From contig VSDK01012623.1 in NCBI GenBank assembly GCA_009767595.1, positions 302,748 through 366,747 of the forward strand: DNA of 64,000 nucleotides, in the 5' to 3' direction. Both the position numbers and the translations under genes were made by a program. Source of the DNA: Symbiodinium kawagutii (Eukaryota > Sar > Dinophyceae > Suessiales > Symbiodiniaceae). Numbering within the stretch: the first letter of the stretch is position 1; each line of letters opens with the position of its first letter. Below the pieces are notes generated by a model. The model was not told where the DNA came from, did not search any database, and was given only the letters and a program-made list of their open reading frames with translations. Below, piece after piece: positions 11,201 to 19,877 of the stretch.

Positions 11201-13644
11201 CGAGGAAAAGATCGGCATCCCTGGCCCCAGAGCTTCTTCGTAGTCGAGAAGCTGCCGCTGAACCACCACCTCCTGCTGTTGAGCCCCCTGTTGGAAGTGG
11301 CTCCCATGATGTGCTGGTTTTGGCTTCGGAGAAACCCCAGAAGGAGATTGACATCCTCAGTGGACAAGAACATCCACTGAAGCTACTATATGATCAAGTT
11401 CAACGAGACCTCCAAGATCCTCTGCGTGGAGAAGTGGTTGACCATGGAACGTGGTCTGGTAAGTGGCCCTTGCCTTCCAGGTCAACTTGGCAAGCACATG
11501 AAGCATGCAAGGTGCTTTGGCCTTGCAGTTCGAATGAGGTCTATGCTGCGAAGACTGCACGGCGTGAGATCAAATGGAAGCAGATTCCTGAGGATCAGAA
11601 GGAATCTTTTCGCCAGGCTGCAGCTGTTGGTTGGCAAGTCCAGGTGGAGAATGACGCCTTCCAGGTGATCCCTGAAGATGAAGCCAACCGCATTCGACTC
11701 CGGTTGAAAGCATCAGGACAGTTGCACAAGATCCTTGTGCCCCGTTTTGTCTATACCGACAAAAATGACGGCCTCCGGAGTGAATCCAATCCTTTGCCGC
11801 TGAAGGCAAATGCCAGACTTGTCATTCCTGGCTACCAGGATGAGACGGCCTACACCCTTCGCAAAGATGCACCGACAGCGACGAGAACATCGCAGCATCT
11901 TTTGTTCCTCGTTGCAGCTGCTGATGGGTGGGAACTATGGGCCGCTGACATTAAGTCAGCATTTCTCAAGGGAGAGCTGTTTGAGCAGGGCGAAAGAGAA
12001 CTTTACATCTGCAACATCAAGGCGGTGTCTGCAGATGAGCCGTTGCTTCCACTTGGCCGTAGCAATTTGGCGAGACTGCGGAAGGGAGTCTTTGGACTCT
12101 CAGACTCACCTCGTCGTTGGTACCTGAGACTGCACCGCTCCTTAACCAAGCTTGGGTGGCGACGCTCGGTGATGGATGCTGCTATGTGGACGCTGCGTGA
12201 TGCTGGTGGAACCTTGCAAGGAGTGGTTCTCTCGCATGTGGATGACCTTCTTCTTGGAGGCACTCAAGCAGCCTACGAGTCCATCAAGAAGCTGGGGGAG
12301 GAGCTAGGTTTCGGTTCCTTTGAAAGAAACAGTTTTACATACTGTGGAAAGAAAATTGAAAGGAATGATGATCATAGCATCACTGTTTCCATGAAAGCAT
12401 ATCATGAAAACCTGCACCCTGTTTCCGTGGCAACACATCGGAAGCAGCAGCTGGATGCCCCGCTGACGCCCTCTGAACACCGTCAACTTCGAGGCCTCAT
12501 CGGAAGTATGCAATGGCTGGTGACGCAAGTCAGAGTGGACATGGCCTTCCAGCTGTCGACTTTGCAGGGCGAGCATCCCACGGTGAAGACCTTGCTGAAG
12601 GCGAATGCTTTGGTGCGCCTCTTCAAGTTGAACCCTGAGTTCAAGCTCACCTTCCACAAGATGGACCTTCGTGGAGCTGGAGTCACAGTGGTGACGGATG
12701 CATCGCTTGGCAATGTCACTCGAGCTGGGAGTGACGAAGGAACAGTGATGACCAAGACGTTCAGCCAAGCAGCCTTCATGGTTTTGGTTGGAGATCGAGA
12801 CCTCATGGCTGGACGTGAAGGGCAATGTGCTTTCATCGATGGGAGATCGCATCGATTGAGCCGAGTCTGCAGATCGACATACTCTGCAGAACTTCAAGGT
12901 GCTGAGGAAGCCTTGGACAACGGCGTCTTCGTGCGTGGCCTGGTTGCTGATGTCTTCGGATGGGATGTCCTGGATAAGACCGAGGACTATGCAGAAGAGA
13001 TCCCGCTGAACCTTGTCACAGACGCCAAAGACGTTTACGACAAAGGGATGACGGATACAGCAACCTACGGATCCCAGAAGTCGCTGGCATTCACCATTGC
13101 ATGGATGCGAGAAGTTTTCCGGAAGCCGAGGACTTCTTTGTCATGGACTTCGACGGAGAACATGCCCATTGACTGTGGCACCAAAGCTATGGACACCTCG
13201 CACCTGGTGAAGATCTTGACTTCAGGTAGATGGAGCACCACCTACAATGCTGCCTTCGTGAAGCAGAATGTCAAGAAGCGGCTGCCTCTCCGACATCGAG
13301 GACCTGTGCTGCCTGGTCGCCTGCTGAGCGATGACACTCTGCGAGGGCATTTAATTAAGCTTTCTGAGAAGCCTGGATGGTATCTCCGAGAGAACGTAGT
13401 GATCCATGTTTGCAGGAATGCCAAGTCCTTTCGGACACCTGCACCTCGCTTCAAGCCGGCACAGTATCCCATTCGGTCAAGCTTTGGAAGATTTGACTCG
13501 CTGGTCCAATCCGAATGGAGAGTGCTTGAAGAGGATGTCATGTACAGCAGCCAGACACCGATTGGTGACGTGGCCGACATCCTGATCACGTTCTTTCGTG
13601 GTCCAAAAGCTGCTGTTGATCCACAAAAGAAGAGGATCAACTGA
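5293..13644 (+). CDS. Copia gag-pol polyprotein with in-frame TAG
   Basis: One frame of 2783 codons from ATG 5293 to TGA 13642-13644, interrupted only by TAG at 5848-5850. Gag is followed by a CX2CX4HX6C zinc knuckle (6478-6525). The protease has active-site LDSAC (Asp codon 6784) and a LLLGRDW strand near 7021. A hydrophobic Ala-rich segment lies near 7564-7620, then a region where another frame looks more protein-like (7620-8470), then a methyltransferase-like domain (about 8770-9480). The integrase has an HHCC finger (9673-9783) and D-D-E at 9862, 10039 and 10147. A Gln/Pro-rich linker follows. The reverse transcriptase shows DIKSAFLKGE (11947) and HVDD (12238-12246, in place of YVDD). RNase H has TDAS at 12694, AEL near 12886 and TDAKD near 13018. 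The stop codon is formed by the first three bases of the 3' LTR. Confidence 0.93.
5848..5850 (+). other. Amber codon inside gag
   Basis: TAG follows residue 185 of the frame that starts at 5293; the frame continues open for 2597 further codons to the LTR. It lies well before the zinc knuckle, so it splits gag itself and not the gag/pol junction. A recent nonsense mutation is the simplest reading. Stop-codon readthrough is conceivable, because a G follows the codon. Confidence 0.85.
7475..8470 (+). CDS. Alternative-frame segment overlapping gag-pol
   Basis: This frame is +1 relative to the surrounding gag-pol frame. It is open for 331 codons and stops at 8468-8470. From about 7630 on it reads like a normal protein: Lys/Glu-rich helices near 7860-8090, a Ser run at about 8112-8135, and an acidic tail. 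The main frame over the same bases gives a Ser/Arg/Gly/His-rich string typical of an out-of-frame reading. So the real coding frame may shift at about 7620-7690 and shift back near 8460-8480, yet the main frame stays open throughout. Two compensating indels, or genuine two-frame use, would both fit. Confidence 0.5.
   Translation: MDKSEKEARAVSRWSRFLLRSQERALWHIHGVLLWLLRRPSLRCLPLPYPAVGTVQAWDHQLSQMLVAGAISKRCVQHIRDKQLMTAEALRDCSWLRDRLGTRTSFMEDPILPGLLAARGAKGLAAKIKIAASQEEKAKAKLLRAKGEHVQAIRQLVGPRGGLPHLRGDLVKLATLMQVEVSDKSTVDELKSRIKPVLATIMEVVNKQEPRSSSSSSSQQVPKVLPKAREPPKPAPLIEETINEIRQGVRQDMKSFLEEQDRRFQWMMQQTSDGRTVHDLAMGDDQLPHQWDDFESLEGPELGAMELVMPIHGWSPEEISVAMEAEENNQF
8770..9480 (+). other. Methyltransferase-like domain within the copia polyprotein
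   Basis: Inside gag-pol, between protease and integrase, is a domain with FPCGPWS (Cys codon 8971) and HFVLENP (Glu-Asn codons 9109-9114), followed by DQCRFRLRS and GGFHKKPTRM. The PC and EN pairs, in this order and spacing, resemble motifs IV and VI of C5-cytosine DNA methyltransferases, and QxRxR resembles motif VIII. The glycine loop of motif I is not obvious. Cytosine methyltransferases captured by dinoflagellate retrotransposons are described in the literature, but this could also be a distinct Rossmann-fold relative. Activity cannot be judged from sequence. Confidence 0.55.
9250..9393 (+). repeat. Two in-frame 72-bp tandem copies in the polyprotein
   Basis: A unit of 72 bases (24 codons) starting at 9250 recurs at 9322. 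Both encode RMA-x-x-SQSVADGLR-x-HLCRR. It lies at the end of the methyltransferase-like domain and preserves the frame. A shorter duplication of CGAGATCATCT follows at 9361-9389. Confidence 0.8.
13625..13636 (+). promoter_or_regulatory. Putative polypurine tract
   Basis: AAAAGAAGAGGA ends five bases before the 3' LTR and would prime plus-strand synthesis. It overlaps the last codons of the polyprotein. Confidence 0.7.
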
Positions 13645-13775
13645 AGATGCATTCATGTATCAACACAGCTTTGGACCATGGAAAGCATGCACGAATCCCG
13701 CGGCCTTGGATCATAGGCCTAAGCCATTTCAGCTACGCGTCATGGCAAAAGACTGAGCCCTGCGTTGCTTCTGCA
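13642..13775 (+). repeat. 3' LTR, 134 bp
   Basis: Identical by eye to the 5' LTR. Its first three bases are the stop codon of gag-pol, so coding sequence runs directly into the LTR. Confidence 0.95.
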
Positions 13776-13780
13776 AAGAT
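13776..13780. repeat. Target site duplication AAGAT, right copy
   Basis: Matches 4892-4896. Confidence 0.9.
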
Positions 13781-15393
13781 TTTTATGTTGAATAACCATG
13801 CTCAACCAGGTTGAAATGTGGTCAAAATTGTTGGTTCATAAGCATATTGAGTGATGGTTGTAAACAATGGTCTAGATTCTAGATTCATGGAAAAGATTGG
13901 TCACTGGTTGTTGCTTGATGGTGATGGCTATGAACGGTCAATGACGGTTGGCAAGAATGGTCAGCAATGGTGAGTGGTTGTTTGGTGAAATGATGTCTAA
14001 TGATCGTACATCGTTGTGGATGATGGTTGATGACCCTTCAAAATGGTTTAGGGTGATGGCTGAGGTTGCCTCACAATGATTGTTTACGCTTTGCACTGTT
14101 AAATGATTGTCAATTAATTACTATACAGCAATGGCCAACTCCATGGTTGACATTGGTCAGCAGCCGAGAATACGGTACATACTAGTCAGGGTTGGTCAAG
14201 AATGATTTCTCACACTGGTAAAACATGTTCCATGATACTTTTGTGTGTGTGTGTCGAAGTTTTATGGAATGCTGGTCAGTGATGCGAAAACAGTGGACAG
14301 TCAGTGGTGGTCAAGGTCCACAGTCTACAGAAGCTTCTTTCGAAATTCGTGAAAGGTGCTTGGTCACTCATGACGGCTTACATTGGTCAACACTGGTCAC
14401 CGATGTTTAGAGCTTCTTGACACTTGATTCTCGCAGTTCGATCTCCCGGTGTCGCTTCGGAGCTGAAACACAACGCTGGACCTATGTCACTATAGGGGGG
14501 TTCCTTGAAGATCCATGAAGTGCATGCTGGAAGACTCATCCTAAATTCAGCGGTATGCTACTGGCTGGTGGTTGCCAAACTTGGTGCACCACTGAACAGG
14601 CATTATCCGTAAAAAATGAGAGAAACAACGTTGACCTTGGGCACCTTCACGATGCGGAAGGAACCAGCATGGAGAATGGGATGTACATGGATCAAGCATA
14701 GTGCCATATAGTGCCAACTGGCACAGATGTCCTTTAAGCGCATCCTGAAGAAAATAGTCACTACGTTGCTTGGCCAATGATTACTCACGGTTGGTTGATT
14801 GTTGATGTTAGTGTGGTAGGGAATGGCTACACTGGCTGTTTCCCAATGATGCGCGCATGCTTTATGATGGTTGGGAATTGTTAAACATGGTAGCCGCAAT
14901 TCGGGATCACTCCACAATCGTCACCACGCCACTAAAACCGCGACTAGCATCTGAATACAACTGCAACTGGGATATTCAATGGGCTACTAGTAGTTGAATA
15001 CAACCGGGTTTCTATGCAGTGCTTATCACATGTTCAAAACATTCAATTGGTAAATGGGTTGGCAGTACTAGGCACTAGCAAACTCATCACAGCTCATTAC
15101 TGTGACCACCATGGTTCACTTGGGCTGAACTCGCGCCACGGCTGCGTGCAATGACTTTGCCGCGTGCTTTCTGCACAGACCTCCCAGCGGGAACCCAGGC
15201 TCATCTATCCCCTGACATCGCTCAACAACTCAGGGACTGCCTGGAGCAACTTTCCATAAGTCGGACTTTTGACTTCCAAACTTCCATAGGTTTCCCATGA
15301 TTTCCCTCATTCCAGAGTCCTTTCAGTGGTTGAGTGGTGATGGCCGACTTTGGACAAACTGTTGAAGTGGTAGCTGCTGCGCAGCCCGCCCAG
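13781..15393. other. Spacer without recognised genes
   Basis: Dominated by short ATGGTCA/TGGTTG words between 13790 and 14420. A segment at 15225-15290 (AACTCAGGGACTGCC... to TTCCAAACTTCC) recurs in diverged form at 45037-45096. The first exon or exons of the phosphoesterase gene should lie here but were not identified. Confidence 0.45.
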
Positions 15394-18223
15394 GTCCGAT
15401 ACTCATCTGCAACATCGAAGTCTGTGGCTTCCCAAGGGCCATGTGCTCATCCACGCGGGGGACTTCATGGCCGAGTGGACCCAAGGTCCTTTCGACTTCT
15501 TGGATTTCTTGGAATCCCAGCTGTAACCAGTACTGGTTGGTGGTTTGATTGACATCGTTTTATGGGAGATGTTAATGATTAGTTTTAGATAGCAACTGAC
15601 ACTAGCAGTTAAACAACAATAAGCATTTTTTTCCTATGGTTAATGGTGGTGACTAAGAGAGGATTATCATCAGCAATGGTCAAACTACAGATGGTTGGTT
15701 GTGTGATTGGCATCTTTGCATCTTTATTGAGGATGATAGCCGTTTGTAATCGGCAAAAAGAACCAACAATAGTGGTTCAGCAAGTACTGCTTGGTGGTTT
15801 GATTGCCATTTTTTCTTTCCCCCCCTTTGATTTGATTATTAACACATGGTTCGTTGATTCATATTTTTTCACAGGGGTGGTGAGCACCGCCAACCAGGAA
15901 TGGATGAAGCAGCAGCCGCATCAGAAGAAGTTGGTCACAGCAGGAGATCGGAATGACGGATGGAATGCGCTGAGCAATTCCACTCACCAGTAGTCGCAGT
16001 CATTTTGCATACACAATCATGCACGCACATAGAAATGTGTATATAGTAAACATCACAGAATATCACACATCTATCCCCATTCCTAAAATGTATTTATATC
16101 AAAATATATCCGTGTGTGTGTGTCATGCTGAAACAAGTGTGAAAGAATGTTGATATGAGTTTATATGTATTCATTTGTTGATTGATTTCTTGGAAAGCTT
16201 GAGAGCAACTGAGACGGTCTAGACGGAACTGGACCTTCCGTTCGCCATAGATTATATATTTTAGCAGCCGCTTCTTGCTGGATCGCGTTTTTCAGTTTGT
16301 CATCGACTTGGATGATTGCTGATTCTCAACAGATCCAGGGAAATGTACAAAAATCAACCCAGCTCTTGATTGATCGTTTAGACTTTTTCTTCTGGAGGGC
16401 AATGGAGGGCATCAATAGTCACATTCCATGGGAACACTAATCGGCCAATGTGCAAATCTCGGCTCAAGTGGCCTAAGAATTCGTAAAACCTTGCAGGAGG
16501 TGACTTCTAGCTGGAAAGCATCCCATTGTTCTTGTTTTCTGCTTGGTTTGATTCAGATGTTTCATGTTGGCATTCATGAGAAAACGGTTGGTTGACTTGG
16601 GCATATTTTCATAGGGGTGGCTGTTCGCACCACCAAGCAGTTTTATTTCGTTTAACGAACTTATATTCCAGCTAGAACCAAACAGGATAACCTTTTATCT
16701 AATAAGTTGGTTCTAGTTGGTTCTAGCTAAGAACCTTTATTATCAGAACCAACTAGAACCAACTAGAACCAACTAGAACCAACTTATTCAACCTTTATTA
16801 TAGAACCTTTGTAGATGATAACCTTTCTTTGCTGCTGATGACTAGCAGGAAACCACGACGCACTCATCGAGCAGATGGGTGCCCTGCGCGCGGCCGAAGT
16901 CTTCGGCCGCGCCGGGGTCACGTTTTTGCACCCCGAGCCTCGCCCCGGAGGATGCGGGCACAGCGAAGCTGCCGAGGGAGAGAGCAGACGTGGTGGGTTT
17001 TTTTTTCTACTTGGTCATAGGGCATCAACCAGGAAAAGGTAAGGAAATGGCTAATTTGATTGGGGATTCTAATCCACCTACAATGATTATACTAGCTAAT
17101 TCGGTTGAGGATGGTGAATTCTAGGGGATTATAATCCTATATCTAGGGATTATAATTCTATTTGGTGGTTTTTCCTGTATTATGGTGATTAATTTGTCCT
17201 ATTGGGGATTATAATGGTAAGAAATGGCAAGAAATGGTAAGATAGGGATCAACCGGGGATAATCACCAACAAGAATGGTGAAACGAGAACTGCTATAAAT
17301 GGTGGTTTTTTAGGTTATGGGGGTACCCGAAAAAACGGATGGTTTATTCCTGCAAATGGTTCATATTGGGTGATAACTAGGGGGCCCCCAAACTGACTTG
17401 AGAAACACCTACATGAGCAGACCTTTTTGTGAGACTCCTGGGTAGGACCGACAGAACACCACAGAAGGAATGTCCCACGTGAAGCTTGGAGAGAGGGAGA
17501 AAGGGAGCAGCAGCAGTGACAAGCATCCCCAGCAACAAGAGAACAGCTACAACTGCAACGCATTGGCATTGATATGTGCCAAAATAGTGGTAGCCAAAAA
17601 GATCCATGGTTTCCTAGTAAAGTGGTCATTTTTGGCGGGTCATTGGTTACCCTATGGCTTGGCAGCCACCTGCAAGCAGCCTCCACCACTGGTTGCACCG
17701 TCGTTCTCAGCTGGTCGGACTGAGGATGTCGCCGAGTCGGTGGATGTCTTCGACCTTCGCATCTCAGGGGCTCCATGGTCATTGCCCAGCGGTACCAAGA
17801 GCCGGAACAAAGCCTTTCAACCAGAGGACCTTTGGCGAAACATAGCCATTAATGGATGATTGGGGGGCACCCCTATTCTGAGAAACCACCAATTGTTTAA
17901 AATTCATTCATCTATTTTGTTCATGTGTTTTTGTTGTTTCGACTTTTTTTCAGGACTGTGACTGGATCGTTTTTGGTCATGCGCATGTACCACAGACCTG
18001 CATATGATGTGTACATGCAAGCTTGTGTGTGTGTGTGCAATGTTTGATCTTACAGGTCGTCATTTCTTGTGGGCACTGCGTTGCAGACCCAATGTGCGAG
18101 GTGTATTGCTGGTTAGCTCGTTTTTCAATGCCACCACGTTGCAAATGCAGATGTTCTGAGTGCCAGGATCCAGACGATGAAAGGTTCAGGCGCATTCCAT
18201 TCTGTGATATTTTAGTGCCTTAG
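15394..18223 (+). CDS. Calcineurin-like metallophosphoesterase, multi-exon
   Basis: Exon pieces assemble into a metallophosphoesterase core. Exon 1 (15394-15511) gives RSDTHLQHRS, with the D-x-H metal motif, then VLIHAGDF with the GD motif. Exon 2 (15898-15943) continues EWMKQQPHQKKLVTA. The GNHD motif is formed only by joining 15943 to 16849. Exon 3 (16849 to about 16990) gives NHDALIEQMGALRAAE and GVTFLHPEP. Later exons (about 17488-17558 and 17670-17826) contain DLRISGAPWSLPSG, and exon 5 (from 17954) gives DCDWIVFGHAHVPQ. The C-terminal part near 18056-18223 can be read in two frames. The order matches the MPPED-like branch of the calcineurin phosphoesterase family, which hydrolyses phosphoesters at a two-metal site. 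The N-terminus was not found. Introns at 15512, 15944 and 17827 start with GA. Confidence 0.7.
15512..15897. repeat. Introner-like intron 1 (family B), GGAAT flanks
   Basis: GGAAT at 15511-15515 recurs at 15897-15901. Removing 15512-15897 joins TTG to GAA-TGG in phase and completes the conserved run DFLEWMKQQPH. The insert contains family B termini: CTGGTTGGTGGTTTGATTG at 15533, a second left end at 15789, and CCGCCAACCAG at its right border, whose AG is the acceptor. The donor is GA. Confidence 0.65.
16539..16640. repeat. Family B MITE copy
   Basis: Left end CTGCTTGGTTTGATTC and right end CACCACCAAGCAG are imperfect inverted repeats. The internal GGTTGACTTGGGCATATTTTCAT matches the copies at 1830-1860 and 43350-43370. 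Confidence 0.55.
16701..16788. repeat. 25-bp perfect inverted repeat with 10-bp tandem units
   Basis: The 25 bases at 16701-16725 are the exact reverse complement of 16764-16788. The right arm lies within four tandem AACTAGAACC-type units (about 16747-16786). An RNA from this intron would form a strong hairpin. Confidence 0.8.
16985..17487. repeat. Intron 3, flanked by in-phase GGAGAGAG
   Basis: GGAGAGAG at 16977-16984 recurs at 17488-17495, with the GGA codon in phase in both exons. A GT donor at about 16991 and an AG near 17491 would join them. The intron contains a family A element (17301-17409) and several ATTATAATCC inverted words near 17130-17215. Confidence 0.5.
17301..17409. repeat. 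Family A MITE
   Basis: Starts GGTGGTTTTTTAGG and ends TTGAGAAACACC, with the GGGGGTACCC and GGGGGCCCCC cores typical of the family. About 109 bp. Confidence 0.6.
17559..17669. repeat. Family G MITE inside a phosphoesterase exon, CTGCAA flanks
   Basis: CTGCAA at 17553-17558 recurs at 17670-17675, with the TGC codon in the same frame on both sides. The 111-bp insert matches, in opposite orientation, the element at 37977-38069 (shared ATGTGCCAAAATAGTGGT and TGGCTTGGCA ends). Insert plus duplication is 117 bp with no stop, so it could be spliced or simply translated. Confidence 0.6.
17827..17953. repeat. Intron 4, GA-AG, AGGAC flanks, family A core
   Basis: AGGAC at 17825-17829 recurs at 17952-17956. 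Removing 17827-17953 joins CAACCAGAG to GACTGTGAC in phase. The intron holds the right part of a family A element (GGGGGGCACCCC... ending GAGAAACCACC near 17893). Confidence 0.6.
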
Positions 18224-19083
18224 TTGCCAGTGTGTGGGTTTTCTCATGGTGGGGTGCGCGGAGGTTGGTCAAGCTGGAGTTTCGCCAGTGCTTCTCAAAC
18301 ATGAGCAGTGATGACCAAGAATGACCATTCTCTCATTGGTTTCTAAGCATCACAAGTATTCGTTAACTATGTTGATATTCTGGCTGATGGTTTAAACATA
18401 AATGTATTACCAGCTATGGCTGGTTGCTAAACATCTTTTTCATGACGCCGTGGTGAGCACGACCGAGCAGAATTCTTCAACCAGTTTCTTCAACAGGTCT
18501 TAGTAGCATCAACCAGGGCAATGATCATCATTACACAAGCTGGGTTATCAACCATCAGTAGCCACTCTGGGTTATCATCATTAACCAAGCTGGCTTATTT
18601 ATAGATCCGCTGCTCAACCATCAGCCACTTCTCAGCACGGCGGGTCTCAGGTGACCCATGGACCAGCGAGATCCAAGAGCTGGTCAGCGGCTGTGGAGGA
18701 GAAGAAGCCGCGCTTGCACATCTGTGGCCACGAGCACGAGCCTGGGCTTGGCACGTAGCGGCTGGGGCCATGGGGGATCCTGGCCAATGGCCCGGCTTAA
18801 AGGGGGAGCGAGGACTGGAGGTTCCAGGAGTGCTCGAAGCTAGTTGTCGAACATGACCCGCGGTTCCCATGAGACCGAATTGACTTCAATGATTCACCAT
18901 GTGAAATGTGAAATTTCACATGGTTTTTTGCCTCGTGAAGAGTGGAAATTTCACATTGCCAAATTGCACATTGCCGTGTTCATAGTAAAGTTATGCAGAC
19001 AAGTTGGGACCTTATGAAACCTGTTCTTGATAGGACTGACACATTCGAATTTGCTAGTTCTGATGCCACATTTTGGCCACAAG
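18224..19083. other. Spacer with a family C remnant
   Basis: No exon supported. Positions about 18755-18845 (TTAAAGGGGGAGCGAGG... CAGGAGTGCTC) match family C repeats found at 22702, 29428, 32844 and 58110. A tandem GTGAAATTTCACATGG-type palindrome lies near 18897-18955. Confidence 0.4.
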
Positions 19084-19209
19084 GATGGCTATGGCGTGAA
19101 GTTTGCCAACGGCACGCTTTGCATCAACGCAGCACTGTGCAATGACTTCTTTTGCGCCACTCACCGACCTGTGGTAGTGGACTTCCCCTACCAGAAGCGA
19201 AGCGAATGA
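19084..19209 (+). CDS. Candidate terminal exon, unknown protein
   Basis: After a CACAAG acceptor the frame reads DGYGVKFANGTLCINAALC and continues through PVVVDFPYQKRSE to TGA at 19207-19209. Codon use and absence of low complexity suggest real coding sequence. It contains three cysteines in a 40-residue span. No upstream exon was found and the family is not recognised. Confidence 0.35.
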   Translation, partial: DGYGVKFANGTLCINAALCNDFFCATHRPVVVDFPYQKRSE

Positions 19210-19765
19210 CCATCAGCAACCAGTGAAATGGTGGGTTTCTTAACAGCTGGGGGATCCCGAAAGTTTTGGGTCGTTGAGTATATTTGCAATGGTCAGTAGA
19301 CTGGATGATAACTGAGGATTATCCCTACGCGATGGAAAGAAACAGTCATTGTAATGGTGACTCACATGATGGGCTCTTGCTGAGTGTGTTGGCCATTGGC
19401 TTGTCACGCTCCCTCAAAGAGGGTGTTGAATTGATGGCGCTGAAAGAAAACCTGGCGACTCACTGTTGAAAGACTGATGGGTTTTCATCCGGCTGGGGAG
19501 TCACAAAATTCATGACCTAGTCACATGACCTCGGCTCAGATTTGACCGTTGAGTAAGCCAAAGGGCTTACTGCGGAGAGCTTGCTGCGGAGCTGGTGGTA
19601 GTGGAAGTGTCGTCGCTTCTTCAACCGATGCGCCTGGCAGAAAAGGTTTGCCAGTTTGCTTCGAGCTTGCAGGAAAGTTGAGAGCCACGCATTTGGCCGT
19701 GGAAGAATGGAATAATTAGTCAATACAGTGCATGTGCTATACAAGAATTCCATTTTTTTTGCCCA

Positions 19766-19850
19766 GGGTCCCTCAGATTCTTAAATTCAATAGCGCTGGA
19801 TTTTGCAACATCATGTGTTGAGGGTCCCTTAAATTCTTAACAGATTCTTG
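19766..19850. repeat. GGGTCCCTCA-type repeats left of the satellite
   Basis: AGGGTCCCTCAGATTCTT at about 19768 and GAGGGTCCCTTAAATTCTT at about 19820 are near copies. The same word recurs at 21165-21185 and, shortened, at 21238, on the other side of the tandem array. Confidence 0.6.
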
Positions 19851-19877
19851 TTTATGTGAACGGCGGTGACAATCATG

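Larger units (their letters stand above)
4897..13775 (+). mobile_element. Complete Ty1/copia LTR retrotransposon
   Basis: An 8879-bp element bounded by identical 134-bp LTRs (4897-5030 and 13642-13775) that start TG and end CA, and flanked by AAGAT. A likely primer binding site lies one base after the 5' LTR and a purine tract just before the 3' LTR. The domain order gag, protease, integrase, reverse transcriptase, RNase H is diagnostic of copia. No difference was seen between the LTRs, so the insertion is recent. It is much longer than typical copia elements (about 5 kb) because of an extra methyltransferase-like domain and long linkers. Only one clear lesion exists, a TAG within gag. Confidence 0.95.
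15944..16848. repeat. Intron 2, GA-AG, flanked by AGCAGGA
   Basis: The 7-bp word AGCAGGA occurs at 15939-15945 and again at 16844-16850. Splicing 15943 to 16849 restores the catalytic GNHD motif in phase. The intron begins GAGATC and ends ACTAGCAG. It contains another family B copy (16539-16640) and a hairpin (16701-16788). Confidence 0.65.

Noticed and set aside
12304-12897. Minus-strand open frame of 197 codons
   Set aside because: Shadow of the reverse transcriptase/RNase H region of the copia element; Ser/His-rich, no motif.
14430-14460. tRNA T-arm-like GTTCGATCTCCC
   Set aside because: No matching acceptor stem, D-arm or anticodon arm could be found around it.
16441-16475. Relic of the dinoflagellate spliced leader (CTCGGCTCAAG)
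   Set aside because: Only about ten bases match the end of the spliced leader, and the upstream part does not; too short to claim a reinserted cDNA.
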